A stretch of DNA of 56,532 nt. Origin: an uncultured Acetobacteraceae bacterium (GTDB taxonomy: Bacteria > Pseudomonadota > Alphaproteobacteria > Acetobacterales > Acetobacteraceae). The position numbers and the translations under genes are program-made. The notes under the pieces are model-generated. The model worked only from the letters and a program-made list of their open reading frames with translations. It had not been told where the DNA came from and ran no database searches. Each line of letters begins with the position of its first letter. Within the stretch, counting starts at the first letter, position 1. The stretch covers positions 19,603-76,134 of the forward strand of contig CALMVT010000434.1 of assembly GCA_937873175.1 (NCBI GenBank), given 5' to 3'. This document shows positions 1-11,237 of this stretch, in pieces.

Positions 1-147
1 CGGGACGCGCAGTTCGGGGCCGATGCCGAACTCCCGGGAAATCTCCCGCTTGCCGACCCGGCCGCCGGCGGCGCGGATGAACTGGCGCACGGCCTCCCGC
101 GACGGCAACGTGCCCTCCTCCGCCGCGCTCCGCATTCGGCGCACCAC
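1..147 (-). CDS. rnr: Ribonuclease R, N-terminal fragment (runs off left edge)
   Basis: Reverse-strand reading gives MRSAAEEGTLPSREAVRQFIRAAGGRVGKREISREFGIGPELRVP, typical RNase R N-terminal winged-helix; GTG start at 147 or 144 (or ATG at 135) directly after the topA stop. Confidence 0.7.
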   Translation of the reverse strand, partial: MVRRMRSAAEEGTLPSREAVRQFIRAAGGRVGKREISREFGIGPELRVP

Positions 148-148
148 G

Positions 149-2857
149 TCAGCCAGCCGAGCGGGTGATCCCCGTCCGAGGCGGCGTGGCGCCGGGCCGC
201 TTCGCCGCCGGCTTCTTGGCGGCCTTCTTGCTCGTGGTCTTGGGCGCTGACCGCTTGGCCGCCGGCCTTGCCGTCCTCGCTTTTGCCGCATCCGCTGCCG
301 CGGGCTTCGCAGCCTTGGCCGCCCCGACCTTTGCCTTGCGACCGGGCTTTGCCTTCAACGCCTTGCCCTTCTCCGCCAGCAAGGCGACCGCGTCGTCCAG
401 CGTCAGGTCGTCCATTGCCACGTCGCGCGGCAGGTTGGCCACGCGCAGGCCATGCTGGACATATGGGCCGAACCGCCCCTTGCGCACCATCACCGGCTCC
501 TTGTCGGCGGGGTGCGGACCCAGCGACCGCACGCTGTCCAGCTTCTTCGCCATCACGTCCACGGCACGGTTCAGCCCGACCGAAAGCACGTCGTCATCCT
601 TGTCGAGCGAGGCGTAGATGCTGCCCATGCGGATGAACGGGCCGAACCGGCCGATGCCGGCTTCCAAAGGTTCCTGCCGGTCGGGATGGATGCCGACCAG
701 GCGCGGCAGCGACAGCAGGCCCAGCGCCTGCTCCAACGTCAGTTGATCACCTTCGACGCCTTTCGGCAGCGACGTGCGGCGCGGCCTGCTTTTCTTGTCT
801 TCCGGGTTCGCCTCGCCCTGCTGCACATACAGCCCGTAGGGACCGCGCCGGACGGTCACGGCCTCTCCCGTTTCGGGATGGTGACCGAGCTCGCGCATGC
901 CCTCCTTCAGGGTCTCCCCAGCCTCTTCTCCCCCATCGATCGCAAGCCGCCTCGTGTACTGGCAACCCGGGTAGTTAGAGCAGCCGATGAAGCTGCCGTG
1001 CCGGCCAAGTTTGAGTCCCAGCCGCCCGGCGTGGCAGGCCGGGCAAAGCCGCGGGTCGGCGCCGTCGCTGCGCGCGGGAAAGAAGTGCTGGCCCAAGTCC
1101 TGGTCCAGCGCGTCGATCACGTCGCTGATCTTCAGGTCGCGCGTTTGCTCGACGGCGCGGGAGAACTGCTCCCAGAACGCCTGCATCACCGCGCGCCACT
1201 CCGCCCGGCCGCCGGAGATGTCGTCCAACTGCTCCTCAAGCGACGCCGTGAAATTGCTGTCCACGTAGCGCTCGAAAAAGCTGGTCAGGAACGCGGTGAC
1301 GAGCCGGCCGCGATCCTCCGGCACGAAGCGCTTGTTCTCCAGGCGCACGTAGTTGCGGTCGCGCAGCACCGTCAGGATGGAGGCATAGGTGGACGGGCGG
1401 CCGATACCCAGCTCCTCCATCTTCTTGACCAGGCTCGCTTCCGAGTAGCGCGGCGGCGGCTGGGTGAAGTGCTGGTCGGCGCTGACGTCGCCGCGGGTCA
1501 GCAGGTCGCGTTCCTGCATCGGCGGCAGCATCCGGCTCTCGTCGGTGGCCTGACCTTCCGGCGCGTCGTCCACGTCTTCCCGATACAGCTTCAAGAACCC
1601 GTCAAAGGCGACGATGGAGCCGGTGGCGCGCAATCGCGTCCGCGGCCCGGCAACATCGACCGCCACCTGGTCCAGCTCCGCCGACTGCATCTGCGACGCG
1701 ACGGCGCGCTTCCAGACCAGCTCATACAGCCGCTGCTGCTCCGCGCTGAGGTAGCGCGCGACGCCGGCCGGGGTACGGGACACGTCGGTGGGGCGCACCG
1801 CCTCGTGCGCTTCCTGGGCGTTTTTCGCCTTGCTGGAGTACTCGCGGGCGGTCGCGGGCACGTAGGCCGTGCCGTAAGCCTCGCCCACGTGCTCGCGGAT
1901 CGCCATAATAGCCTCGCGGGCCATCTGCACGCCGTCCGTGCGCATGTAGGTGATCAGGCCCACCGTCTCGCCGCCGAGATCCACGCCCTCATACAGTTGC
2001 TGGGCGCAGCGCATGGTGGCCTGGGCGCCCATGCCGAGCTTGCGGCTGGCTTCCTGCTGCAGGGTGGAGGTGGTGAACGGCGCGGGCGGGTGCCGCTTGA
2101 CCCGCTTGCGCTCGACGCTCGCGACGGTGAAGGCGTCCGCCTCGACCGCGGCCTTGGCGGCGTGGGCTAGGGCCTCCGTGTTGAGGTCGAACTGATCCAG
2201 CCGCTTGCCGTCCAAGTGGGTCAGCCGCGCGGTGAACGGGGCGCCAGCCGGGGTCAGGAAGTGCGCTTCGACCGTCCAATATTCTTGGGGCCGGAACGAC
2301 TCGATAACGGCTTCGCGCTCGCACACCATGCGGAGCGCCACCGACTGCACCCGCCCGGCGCTCCGGCTGCCGGGCAGCTTACGCCACAGAACCGGGGACA
2401 AGGTGAAGCCGACAAGGTAATCCAGCGCGCGCCGGGCCAGGTAGGCCTCGATTAGCGGCTGGTCCAGCTCGCGCGGGTGCTCGATGGCGAATTGCACGGC
2501 GGCGCGGGTGATCTCATTGAAGGTGATGCGCCGCACGTTGACGCCCCGTAGCGCCTTCTTATCCTCCAGCATCGCGCGGACATGCCAACTGATGGCCTCG
2601 CCCTCACGGTCCGGGTCGGTGGCGAGATACAGCGTGTGCGCCCCCTTCAGCGCCTTGGCGATGGCTGCGACCTGGCGCGTGCCGCGTTCGTCGGCCTCCC
2701 AGTCCATCGCGAAATCCTGTTCCGGCCGCACGCTGCCGTCTTTGGGCGGCAAGTCGCGGACGTGGCCGAAGCTCGCGAGCACGGTGTAGCCGCCGCCGAG
2801 GTATTTGTTGATGGTCTTGGCCTTGGCGGGCGATTCGACGACGACAACGTCAGTCAT
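149..2857 (-). CDS. topA: DNA topoisomerase I
   Basis: MTDVVVVESPAKAKTINKYLGGGY N-terminus, TYMRTDG active-site motif, Cys4 zinc motif CPACHAGRLGLKLGRHGSFIGCSNYPGC, Lys/Ala-rich tail; start moved to the internal Met. Confidence 0.97.
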   Translation of the reverse strand: MTDVVVVESPAKAKTINKYLGGGYTVLASFGHVRDLPPKDGSVRPEQDFAMDWEADERGTRQVAAIAKALKGAHTLYLATDPDREGEAISWHVRAMLEDKKALRGVNVRRITFNEITRAAVQFAIEHPRELDQPLIEAYLARRALDYLVGFTLSPVLWRKLPGSRSAGRVQSVALRMVCEREAVIESFRPQEYWTVEAHFLTPAGAPFTARLTHLDGKRLDQFDLNTEALAHAAKAAVEADAFTVASVERKRVKRHPPAPFTTSTLQQEASRKLGMGAQATMRCAQQLYEGVDLGGETVGLITYMRTDGVQMAREAIMAIREHVGEAYGTAYVPATAREYSSKAKNAQEAHEAVRPTDVSRTPAGVARYLSAEQQRLYELVWKRAVASQMQSAELDQVAVDVAGPRTRLRATGSIVAFDGFLKLYREDVDDAPEGQATDESRMLPPMQERDLLTRGDVSADQHFTQPPPRYSEASLVKKMEELGIGRPSTYASILTVLRDRNYVRLENKRFVPEDRGRLVTAFLTSFFERYVDSNFTASLEEQLDDISGGRAEWRAVMQAFWEQFSRAVEQTRDLKISDVIDALDQDLGQHFFPARSDGADPRLCPACHAGRLGLKLGRHGSFIGCSNYPGCQYTRRLAIDGGEEAGETLKEGMRELGHHPETGEAVTVRRGPYGLYVQQGEANPEDKKSRPRRTSLPKGVEGDQLTLEQALGLLSLPRLVGIHPDRQEPLEAGIGRFGPFIRMGSIYASLDKDDDVLSVGLNRAVDVMAKKLDSVRSLGPHPADKEPVMVRKGRFGPYVQHGLRVANLPRDVAMDDLTLDDAVALLAEKGKALKAKPGRKAKVGAAKAAKPAAADAAKARTARPAAKRSAPKTTSKKAAKKPAAKRPGATPPRTGITRSAG

Positions 2858-2907
2858 GGCATCCTTTACAAAGGCGTAGGACACGAATATGAGGCAGAAG
2901 GCGAAGC

Positions 2908-4053
2908 TTACCCGATAAGCATGGCCTGATTGCCCGGCAGCATCTCGATCCGCTCAGCCAGCTCCAGTTCAAGCAGCGCCGCAAGCACCGCCGAAGCGGA
3001 GAACTGGCAGCGCCGCACCAGATCGTCAACTGCCGTGGGCGAATGACTTAATAACCCAATCACCCGGCGCCGTACCGCGGCCGGGTCCGGAACGGCGCCG
3101 AAACCCTGCGCAGGTGGCTCTGTCATACCGGGCGGCTGGCCCCGGGCAAACATGGGTGACCGCGCCAGGCCCTGCCGAGTCGGATGGTCCGGCAGGTTGG
3201 CCAGCACGTCCGCCGCGCTTTCCGTCAGGTGGGCGCCGGAGCGGATCAGGTCGTTGGAGCCGCGGCAACGCGGATCGAGCGGCGAGCCAGGCACCGCGAA
3301 CACCTCCCGGCCCTCGTCCTGGGCGATGCGCGCGGTGATGAGGCTGCCGGACTGCGGCGCGGCCTCCACCACCACGACGCCGAGCGACAGCCCCGCGATC
3401 ACCCGGTTGCGTCGGGGAAAGTGCCGGGCCTGCGGGGCGGTGCCGAACGGCGCTTCCGCCACCACCGCGCCACCCTCCGCCACGCGCCGCTGCAGCGCCT
3501 TGTTCTCGGCCGGGTAGGCGATGTCGATCCCGCTGGCGATGGCGGCCACGGTCCGCCCGGTGCTGAGCGCGCCGGCATGCGCCGCTGCGTCGATGCCCCG
3601 CGCCATGCCGGATACCACGACCAGCCCGGCCGAGGCGAGATCGGCCGCCAGGATCTCCGCCACCCGCTGGCCGCTGGCGGAAGCGTTGCGCGCGCCCACC
3701 ATGGCCACCGCCCGCGCATCGAGCGCCGCCACGTCGCCCAGCACGGCAATCGCGGGCGGCGCCGAGTCCATCAGCGCCAAAAGCGGCGGATAGTCCGGCC
3801 CGCCCAGCACCAGGATGCGCCCGCCGATCTTGGCGACGCTGTCCAATTCCCGGCATACGGCGCCGAGCGTCGGGATCGCGGGCGGCGCCGTCCGTCCGCC
3901 GGCGCTGGCGAGGCCGGGCAATGCGTCCAGCGCTTCTGCTGCCGTGGCGAAGCGTTGCAGCAGGCGGCGGTAGGTGGCCGGCCCGACGCCATCCGTGCGG
4001 GCGAGGCGCAAGCGGCCGAGCAGCTCGGCCTCAGTCATGATTGGCACGGTCAT
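2908..4053 (-). CDS. dprA: DNA-processing protein DprA
   Basis: Rossmann core VAMVGARNASASGQRVAEILA...VVSGMARGIDAAAHAGAL, C-terminal winged helix; 4-bp ATGA overlap with plsY. Confidence 0.95.
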   Translation of the reverse strand: MTVPIMTEAELLGRLRLARTDGVGPATYRRLLQRFATAAEALDALPGLASAGGRTAPPAIPTLGAVCRELDSVAKIGGRILVLGGPDYPPLLALMDSAPPAIAVLGDVAALDARAVAMVGARNASASGQRVAEILAADLASAGLVVVSGMARGIDAAAHAGALSTGRTVAAIASGIDIAYPAENKALQRRVAEGGAVVAEAPFGTAPQARHFPRRNRVIAGLSLGVVVVEAAPQSGSLITARIAQDEGREVFAVPGSPLDPRCRGSNDLIRSGAHLTESAADVLANLPDHPTRQGLARSPMFARGQPPGMTEPPAQGFGAVPDPAAVRRRVIGLLSHSPTAVDDLVRRCQFSASAVLAALLELELAERIEMLPGNQAMLIG

Positions 4054-4646
4054 CGTCCTTGGCCGATCCGCGGCTCGGTGCCGGCCAACAGGCGGCGTAT
4101 GTTACCGGAATGTCGCCAGAACACGACGGCGCTGACGACGGCAACTGCCACCCCAGCCGCAGGCCCCCGCCAGAGCAGCATCAGCACCGGGGCCAGTGCA
4201 AAGGTGGCGAGCGCTCCGGCCGAGGACAGTCGGCTGAGCCGTGCGGTCGCAAGCCATGCGGCGCAGCACGCCAGGCCAACCGGCCAGGCAGTCGCGAGGA
4301 TGACCCCGAGGCCGGTCGCCACGCCCTTGCCGCCCTGGCCGCGCATCCAGACCGACGTGCAGTGGCCTGCAACTGCGAAAACCCCGGCGAGCAGCGCCCA
4401 GCCTGGGCCGGCCCATCGCGCCGCCGCCAGCACGGCGACCGCGCCCTTGGCCGCGTCCAGCGCCAGGGTCAGCGCCGCGATGTCGCGCCGCCCGGTGCGC
4501 AGCACGTTGGTGGCCCCGATGTTGCCGGACCCAATGGCCCGGATGTCGCCAAGCCCGGCTGCCCGCGACAGGAGCCAGCCGAATGGGACCGATCCGATCA
4601 GGTAGGCCGCCGCCGCGACCGCAACCGCCATGAGGGCGTCGCTCAT
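4050..4646 (-). CDS. plsY: Glycerol-3-phosphate acyltransferase PlsY
   Basis: YLIGSVPFGWLLSRAAGLGDIRAIGSGNIGATNVLR and GKGVATGLGV motifs. Confidence 0.95.
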   Translation of the reverse strand: MSDALMAVAVAAAAYLIGSVPFGWLLSRAAGLGDIRAIGSGNIGATNVLRTGRRDIAALTLALDAAKGAVAVLAAARWAGPGWALLAGVFAVAGHCTSVWMRGQGGKGVATGLGVILATAWPVGLACCAAWLATARLSRLSSAGALATFALAPVLMLLWRGPAAGVAVAVVSAVVFWRHSGNIRRLLAGTEPRIGQGR

Positions 4647-5914
4647 CCGAACACCCGCCGTCCGGCTTTCCAGGTGCCGACCACCCGGCCCTCCAAGGCG
4701 CGGCCGTCGAACGGCGTGTTCGGCGCCTTGCCGGGGAGCAGCCCGGCTTCGACTTTCCAGATGCGTTCAAGGTCGAACAGGCACAGGTCGGCAGGCAAGC
4801 CCTTGGCGAGACGCCCGGCCTCAATGCCCAGCACCCGTGCGGGCCGGGCGGTGAGCAGGTCGAGCGCCCGCAGCAGCGGCAGCCCGTTGCCATGCACCTG
4901 GGCCAGGGTCACGCCCAGCAGGGTCGCAAGTCCCGCGCCGCCGGGCGACGCAAGGGCGAAAGGCAGGCGCTTGTCGTCCGTATCCCGCGGCTGATGGTCG
5001 GAGGCAATGGCGTCGATGATGCCGTCCGCGAGCGCCGCGCAGACCGCCACCCGGTCCGCCTCCGGCCGCAGCGGCGGCGACAGCTTGGCATAGGTGCGGA
5101 AGTCGCCGATGGCCGTCTCGTTCAGGTCGAAGTAGGGAGGCGCGGTGTCGCAGGTCACGTCGATGCCGTCCTGCTTCGCCCGGCGAATCAGCGCCAGCGC
5201 CTCCGCCGTAGACACGTGGGCGAAGTGCAGCGCGCCGCCGGTGAGTTGGGCCAACCGGATGTCGCGGGCAACCAGGATGGCTTCCGCCGCGGCGGGAATG
5301 CCCGGCAAGCCGAGCCGGGTGGCAAGCTCGCCCTCCGTTGCAGCACCGCCGTCGGCCAGCGCCGGGTCTTCCGGGTGCTGCACGATGCGGGCACCGAAGC
5401 CGCGGGCGTAGGACAGGGCGAGGCGCATCAGTCGGGCGTCTCCGACTGCGCGGCGGCCGTCGGTGAAGGCGACGGCGCCGGCTTCCCGCAGCAGGCCGAT
5501 CTCCGCCATCTCCTTGCCGTGGCAGCCGCGGGTCACGGCGCCATAGGGTAGGATGGATAGGCTGCCGGTTTCCTCGCCGCGGGCGCGCAGCAGGCGGACC
5601 AGCGCCGGGTCGTCCATGGCAGGCAGGCTGTCGGGCAAGGCGGCGATCGTGGTGATGCCGCTCGATGCGGCGGCAGCGGCAGCGGAGGCGATGGTTTCGC
5701 GGTACTCGTAACCCGGCTCGCCCAGGGCCGCGCGCATGTCCACGAGGCCCGGGCACAAAATCGCGCCGTCGCCGTCAAGCGTCGGCACGTCAGGCCGACC
5801 GAGGCTCGGCCCGAAGTCGGCAATCAGGCCGCCCTGCGTTGAAAGCTCGCCGGGCTGGTCGAGGCCGCTTGCCGGGTCGATCAGGCGGACGTTGGTGAAC
5901 AGCAGATCAGACAT
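4643..5914 (-). CDS. pyrC: Dihydroorotase-like protein (class I fold, probably non-catalytic PyrC'/PyrX type)
   Basis: [30 protein letters not shown]; adjacent to pyrB; HxH metal motif absent; start set at [17 protein letters not shown]. Confidence 0.85.
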   Translation of the reverse strand: MSDLLFTNVRLIDPASGLDQPGELSTQGGLIADFGPSLGRPDVPTLDGDGAILCPGLVDMRAALGEPGYEYRETIASAAAAAASSGITTIAALPDSLPAMDDPALVRLLRARGEETGSLSILPYGAVTRGCHGKEMAEIGLLREAGAVAFTDGRRAVGDARLMRLALSYARGFGARIVQHPEDPALADGGAATEGELATRLGLPGIPAAAEAILVARDIRLAQLTGGALHFAHVSTAEALALIRRAKQDGIDVTCDTAPPYFDLNETAIGDFRTYAKLSPPLRPEADRVAVCAALADGIIDAIASDHQPRDTDDKRLPFALASPGGAGLATLLGVTLAQVHGNGLPLLRALDLLTARPARVLGIEAGRLAKGLPADLCLFDLERIWKVEAGLLPGKAPNTPFDGRALEGRVVGTWKAGRRVFG

Positions 5915-6842
5915 TGCGAAGACCGCTCTGGGACAGGACATCCAGCACGGCCATGCGGACGGCGACGCCCATCTCCACCTGCTCGCCAATGACGCTGTGC
6001 ATGGGGTCGTCGGCTACTGCACTGTCGATCTCGACACCGCGGTTCATCGGGCCGGGGTGCATCACCAGCACGTCCGGCTTGGCAGAGGCGAGCTTCGCCG
6101 CGTCCAGCCCGAAAAAGCGGAAATACTCGCGGGCGCTGGGCACCAGGCTACGCGCCATGCGCTCCCGCTGCAAGCGAAGCATCATGATGACATCAACGCC
6201 TTGCAGCCCGGCCTGCATGTCATGGAACACCTCAACGCCCAAAGCCGCGGCAGCAGCGGGGATCAGGGTCGGCGGCCCGACCACGCGCACCCGGCACCCC
6301 ATGGTGCCCAGCAAATGGATGTTCGACCGGGCGACCCGGCTGTGCAGCACGTCGCCGCAGATCGCCACCAGCAAGCCTTCCAGCGTGCCCCGGCGGCGTC
6401 GGAGCGTCAGCGCGTCCAGCAGCGCCTGGGTCGGGTGCTCATGCGTGCCATCGCCCGCGTTGATCACGGCGGAGGACACCTTCTGCGCCAAAAGGTTCGG
6501 CGCGCCCGACTGGTCGTGGCGTACCACCAGCAGGTCACAGCGCATGGCGTTGAGCGTGGTGGCGGTGTCGAGCAGCGTCTCTCCCTTGTTCACGCTGCTG
6601 GTGGACACCGACATGTTGATCACGTCCGCGCCCAGCCGCTTGCCCGCAAGTTCAAAGCTCGTGCGCGTGCGGGTGCTGTCCTCGTAGAACAGGTTGATCA
6701 GCGTGCGGCCTCGCAGCAGGTCGCGCTGCGTCTTGCCGGACCGGTTCAGCAGGACGTAGCTTTCGGCCAGGTCGAGCAGCCCGGCGATCTCGGGCGGGTG
6801 CAGCCCCTCGATCGCCAGCAAGTGGCGGTGCGGGTAGCGCAT
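5907..6842 (-). CDS. pyrB: Aspartate carbamoyltransferase catalytic subunit
   Basis: [22 protein letters not shown] motif, [23 protein letters not shown]. Confidence 0.97.
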   Translation of the reverse strand: MRYPHRHLLAIEGLHPPEIAGLLDLAESYVLLNRSGKTQRDLLRGRTLINLFYEDSTRTRTSFELAGKRLGADVINMSVSTSSVNKGETLLDTATTLNAMRCDLLVVRHDQSGAPNLLAQKVSSAVINAGDGTHEHPTQALLDALTLRRRRGTLEGLLVAICGDVLHSRVARSNIHLLGTMGCRVRVVGPPTLIPAAAAALGVEVFHDMQAGLQGVDVIMMLRLQRERMARSLVPSAREYFRFFGLDAAKLASAKPDVLVMHPGPMNRGVEIDSAVADDPMHSVIGEQVEMGVAVRMAVLDVLSQSGLRNV

Positions 6843-8239
6843 CAGGCGGCGGCAAGCGCGATGCGGGCCAGCGCTTCCTCGCGCCCAAGAGCAGCGAGCG
6901 TTTCGTCGATGCCGGGACTCATGGTGCTGCCGGTCAGCGCGGCGCGGAGCGGCTGCGCCACCTGGCCGAGCTTGCGGCCGGCCGCTTCCGCGAACTGCCG
7001 CAGCGCCGTGTCCAGCGCCGGCGGCGTGAAATCGGTTGCGGCAAGCACCGAGGCAACCTGCCGCAGCGTTTCCTTGCTTTCCGGGGTCAGCAGGGCCAGC
7101 GCCTTTGCCTCGAACGGCAAGGGGGTGGGCCGCAGCAGGAAGGCAGCACTTTCAGTCAAGTCGGCCAACGTCTTAGCACGCTCCTTCAACCCTGGCATCA
7201 GTGTCCGGATGCGGGCGGTTCCGGTGGCGTCGGCGTGCAGGCCATGGGCCGCGGCAAGCCGCTGAATGACCTCCCGCGTCAGCCGATCGTCGTCGGCGCG
7301 GCGCAGCCAAACGCCGTTGATGTGCTGCAGCTTGGAAAAATCCATCCGCGCTGCCGCCTTGCCGACGCCGTCCAGGTCGAACAAGCGGATCGCCTCCTCG
7401 CGGTCCAGCACCTCGGTGTCGCCATGGCCCCAGCCGAGGCGGAGCAGGTAGTTGCACAGCGCTTCCGGCAGGAAACCCTGCTCGCGATATTCCAGCACGC
7501 TGACGGCGCCGTGCCGCTTCGACAGCTTGGCGCCGTCCGGACCATGAATCAGGGGCAGGTGGGCAAAGCGGGGCAGGTCCCAGCCCATGCCCTGATAGAT
7601 CTGGAGCTGGCGGAACGTGTTGGTCATGTGGTCGTCGCCGCGGATCACGTGGGTGATCGCCATGTCGTGGTCGTCCACGACCACGGCGTGCAGGTAGGTC
7701 GGCGTGCCGTCGCTGCGCAGGATGATCATGTCGTCCAGCTCGCTGTTGGCGACGCGGACGCTGCCCTGCACCAGGTCGTCCACCACCGTCTCGCCCTCCT
7801 GCGGCGCGCGCAGCCGGATGACAGGGTTGACGCCGGGCGGCGCCTCGGCCGGGTCGCGGTCGCGCCAGCGACCGTCATAGCGGGGCGGACGGCCCTCAGC
7901 CATTGCACGCTCCCGCATCTCCCGCAGCTCTTCCGCGGTGCAGAAGCACAGGTAGGCGTGGCCGCTGGCCAGCATCTGCTGCGCCACTTCGGCGTGGCGG
8001 GCCTGCCGGGTGGACTGAAACACCGGGGGCATGTCGGGCGACAGGTCGAGCCAGTCCAGCGCATCCAGGATGACCTGCGTATTCGCCGCGGTGCTGCGCT
8101 CCCGGTCAGTGTCCTCGATCCGCAGCAGGTACTCGCCGCCGTGGTGGCGGCTGAACAAGAGGTTGAACAGCGCAGCCCGGGCGCCGCCGATGTGAAGCTG
8201 GCCGGTGGGACTGGGAGCGAAACGGGTTCGGACGGTCAT
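6842..8239 (-). CDS. gltX: Glutamyl-tRNA synthetase
   Basis: [21 protein letters not shown] and KLSKRHGA class I motifs. Confidence 0.97.
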   Translation of the reverse strand: MTVRTRFAPSPTGQLHIGGARAALFNLLFSRHHGGEYLLRIEDTDRERSTAANTQVILDALDWLDLSPDMPPVFQSTRQARHAEVAQQMLASGHAYLCFCTAEELREMRERAMAEGRPPRYDGRWRDRDPAEAPPGVNPVIRLRAPQEGETVVDDLVQGSVRVANSELDDMIILRSDGTPTYLHAVVVDDHDMAITHVIRGDDHMTNTFRQLQIYQGMGWDLPRFAHLPLIHGPDGAKLSKRHGAVSVLEYREQGFLPEALCNYLLRLGWGHGDTEVLDREEAIRLFDLDGVGKAAARMDFSKLQHINGVWLRRADDDRLTREVIQRLAAAHGLHADATGTARIRTLMPGLKERAKTLADLTESAAFLLRPTPLPFEAKALALLTPESKETLRQVASVLAATDFTPPALDTALRQFAEAAGRKLGQVAQPLRAALTGSTMSPGIDETLAALGREEALARIALAAA

Positions 8240-8309
8240 GGGCGTTGTCTAACACGCCGGAAGGTGGCGTCGAGAGCGGCTACTTGCTACGATATCGCAA
8301 GGAGATTTC

Positions 8310-10457
8310 GTGCAACAGGCAATCGCGGCGCTCGGCGCGTTTCAGGCGACATGGCTGCATGTCCGGTGGCAAAGCTGGGTCGAGGCGGAGCGGGGGCGCT
8401 TCGTGCCGTGGCTCTCGGTCTGCATGGGCGGCGGCGTGGTCGCCTACTTCGACTTGCAGGCGGAGCCGAACGCTTGGGCCGGGGCGGCGGCGGCGCTGAG
8501 CGCCTCCCTGGCCCTCGTCATCGGTTGGCGCGCCCCCGTTGGCCGCGCCGCGGCGCTGGCGGGCCTGTTTGCGGCGCTCGGCTTCCTGTCGGGCCAGTTC
8601 GCGACTTGGCGCGCATTGCCGATCGAGCCGTTGCCGACGCGCGCCGCCATCCTGACCGGCACGGTGCGCGGCGTGGACCTGTTGCCGGACGGGCGCCGGG
8701 TCACGCTGTCCGACGTGCGGCTGGAGCCGGATGCGCCGCCGTTGGCGCGGCTGGTGCGGGTCCGCCTGCACCGGTTGGACATGGCTGCGATGGGTGCGGG
8801 GGACCGGGTGCAGGTGCGGGCGCTGATCCGGCCACCTTCCCCGCCGGCGTTTCCCGGCGCTTGGGACCTGCAACGGGACGCCTTCTTTTCCGGGTTGGGC
8901 GGGTCCGGCTACGCGCTGAACCCGTCCGAGGTACTGGAACGGGCGCCTCCCCGAGGCAGCGCGGCCACCCTGCAAGGCGTGCGCGACTGGATCGCCGGGC
9001 GGGCTATGGCGGGGCTGCCGGGTTCGTCCGGCGCGGTCGCGGCGACCTTGCTGACCGGCACGACGACGGCAATCGCGCAGGGGGACCGCGAGGCGTTCCG
9101 CGACTCCGGCCTGGCGCACCTGCTGGCCGTGGCGGGCCTGCATATCGGCATCGTCATGGGCGTGGCCATGGGCGCAACCCGGCTGCTACTGGCGTTGTCT
9201 GAACATGCCGCCCTGCATTGGCCGACCAAGGCGATGGCCGCCGGGGCGGCGCTGGCCATCGGCGGCGCCTACCTTTTGCTGACCGGGGCGCACCTGCCGA
9301 TTATGCGCAGCTTCGCCACGGCGAGCCTAGTCACGCTGGGCCTCGTGGTGGGGCGCCGGGCGTTGTCGCTGCGCGGGCTGGCGCTAGCCGCCGTGGCGCT
9401 GATGCTGCTTTCACCAAACGAGGCCGTAGGCGCAAGCTTCGGCATGAGCTTCTCCGCCGTGCTGGCTCTGATCACCGGCTACGAGGCGCTGCGCCCGTGG
9501 CTGGCCCGGCTGCACGGCGGGGGCTGGGGGCGGCGCATCATGTCGCATGTGGTGGCGCTTGTGCTCACGAGCTTGCTGGCGGGGACCGCCTCGGCCCCGT
9601 TCGGGGCCTATTACTTCGGGCATTTCCAGCTTTACTTCATCGTCGCCAATGTGGCCGCCGTGCCGCTGACGGCGTTTTGGGTGATGCCGCTTGGTCTGCT
9701 GGCGTTGCTGATGATGCCGCTTGGCTTCGAGTCGCTCGCATTGGTGCCGATGGGGTGGGGGATTGACGGCATTCTATGGATTGGCCGAACCGTGTCTGCC
9801 TGGCCATCGGCCACCCTGCCGGTCCCCCACATGCCGGCTTGGGGCCTTTGCGTGTTCAGCCTGGGCCTGGCCTGGCTTGGGCTGTGGCGGTCGCGGCTGC
9901 GGCTTGCGGGAGTCCCTGTCATGCTGGCGGGTCTGCTGTCGCCCCTTGTGGCGCCAGCCCCCGATATCTTGGTCTCATCCGAGGCACGGCTGATCGCCAT
10001 TCGGGCTGACCGGTATTACCTGATGTCGCAATCCGGCGCGTCCAAGTTCGTGCGGGAGGCTTGGCAAAACCAGCTTGCAGCCAGGCCGCTCGTGCCGATG
10101 CGGACCGGAGAGCCTGCATTTTGCGACGCCAATGCCTGCCGCGTCCAGCGAAACGGGCAACAGGTCATGATCCTGCGCGGCCGCATGCAGCCTGATTGCG
10201 GCGGCATCGACCTGCTGGTTTCCGCCGAGCCGGCCCGCGACGAATGCCCGGCCGGGACCCCCTACGTAGACCGGTTCAGCGTATGGCGGGAGGGTGCTGT
10301 GGCTATTTGGATGACCGGGCCTGCCCCGCGCATCCTGTCCGACCGCACGTACCGCGGCGACCGGCCCTGGGTGCCGGGGCCGCCCAAGCCGCGCCGGTCC
10401 GTGCCCAACCTTCCCATGGCGACACCAGACGAACTGCCGCCCGCGGCGGCCGAGTGA
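8310..10457 (+). CDS. comEC: ComEC/Rec2-family competence protein
   Basis: GTG start after aaggag; HLLAVAGLHIGIVMG and hydrophobic competence domain. Confidence 0.9.
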   Translation: MQQAIAALGAFQATWLHVRWQSWVEAERGRFVPWLSVCMGGGVVAYFDLQAEPNAWAGAAAALSASLALVIGWRAPVGRAAALAGLFAALGFLSGQFATWRALPIEPLPTRAAILTGTVRGVDLLPDGRRVTLSDVRLEPDAPPLARLVRVRLHRLDMAAMGAGDRVQVRALIRPPSPPAFPGAWDLQRDAFFSGLGGSGYALNPSEVLERAPPRGSAATLQGVRDWIAGRAMAGLPGSSGAVAATLLTGTTTAIAQGDREAFRDSGLAHLLAVAGLHIGIVMGVAMGATRLLLALSEHAALHWPTKAMAAGAALAIGGAYLLLTGAHLPIMRSFATASLVTLGLVVGRRALSLRGLALAAVALMLLSPNEAVGASFGMSFSAVLALITGYEALRPWLARLHGGGWGRRIMSHVVALVLTSLLAGTASAPFGAYYFGHFQLYFIVANVAAVPLTAFWVMPLGLLALLMMPLGFESLALVPMGWGIDGILWIGRTVSAWPSATLPVPHMPAWGLCVFSLGLAWLGLWRSRLRLAGVPVMLAGLLSPLVAPAPDILVSSEARLIAIRADRYYLMSQSGASKFVREAWQNQLAARPLVPMRTGEPAFCDANACRVQRNGQQVMILRGRMQPDCGGIDLLVSAEPARDECPAGTPYVDRFSVWREGAVAIWMTGPAPRILSDRTYRGDRPWVPGPPKPRRSVPNLPMATPDELPPAAAE

Positions 10458-11162
10458 TCAGTAGCGCCGCAGCAACGCGACCAGACTGCCCTGCACCTTG
10501 ACCCGGTCTGCGGGGAAAATGCGGATCTCGTGACGCTGGTTGGCCGGCTCCAGCGCGACCGAGTTGCCCCGGCGCCGCAGCCGCTTCAGCGTGACCTCCG
10601 CATCGTCGATGAGCGCCACGATGATCTGGCCATTCTCCGCCACATCACCCTTGCGGATCACCACCGTGTCGCCGTCAAGGATTCCCGCCTCAACCATGGA
10701 ATCACCTGCAACCTCAAGCGCGTAGTGCTCGCCATTGCCCAGCAAGGCCAGAGGCACCTCGATCTGCGCGCCCTGATCGCGCAAAGCCTCGATCGGCAAC
10801 CCGGCGGCAATCCGGCCATACAACGGCAGGTGCACTGCCGCGGCCTCGTTCGCCGCGCGCACGGCCGGGAAACGGCCCGAGAAATCTCCGCGGATGACAT
10901 TGGGCGCAAACGGCGCTGGCGCCACGACGGCCAGTTCCCGCCCGGCCTCGTTCGGCAGCCGCGTGACCTCAAGCGCGCGGGCACGATGGTGCCGCCGGCG
11001 TAGAAAGCCCCGCTCTTCCAAAGCTGAAATCAGACGGTGAATCCCGGATTTCGACCGAAGCTGCAAAGCCTCTTTCATTTCCTCAAAGCTCGGCGAGAAC
11101 CCAGTCGCCTTGAGATGGGCATCAATGAATGTCAGCAACTCGTGCTGCTTGCGCGTCAGCAT
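10458..11162 (-). CDS. lexA: SOS repressor LexA
   Basis: [45 protein letters not shown] and VIRKGD catalytic Ser/Lys; SOS box upstream. Confidence 0.97.
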   Translation of the reverse strand: MLTRKQHELLTFIDAHLKATGFSPSFEEMKEALQLRSKSGIHRLISALEERGFLRRRHHRARALEVTRLPNEAGRELAVVAPAPFAPNVIRGDFSGRFPAVRAANEAAAVHLPLYGRIAAGLPIEALRDQGAQIEVPLALLGNGEHYALEVAGDSMVEAGILDGDTVVIRKGDVAENGQIIVALIDDAEVTLKRLRRRGNSVALEPANQRHEIRIFPADRVKVQGSLVALLRRY

Positions 11163-11215
11163 GACAAAACTCTTTCGTGCCCGATGAAACGGTCAGGCAA
11201 AATAAAACACCTGTA

Positions 11216-11230
11216 GAACAAAAAGGCAAC
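11216..11230. promoter_or_regulatory. Degenerate LexA box (GAAC-N7-CAAC) upstream of lexA
   Basis: GAACAAAAAGGCAAC; one mismatch from GAAC-N7-GAAC. Confidence 0.35.
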
Positions 11231-11237
11231 CAGATTC

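Noticed and set aside
452-2170. 572-aa plus-strand ORF
   Set aside because: Antisense shadow of topA
7235-9202. 655-aa plus-strand ORF spanning the gltX/comEC junction
   Set aside because: Antisense to gltX then out of frame with comEC; composition artefact
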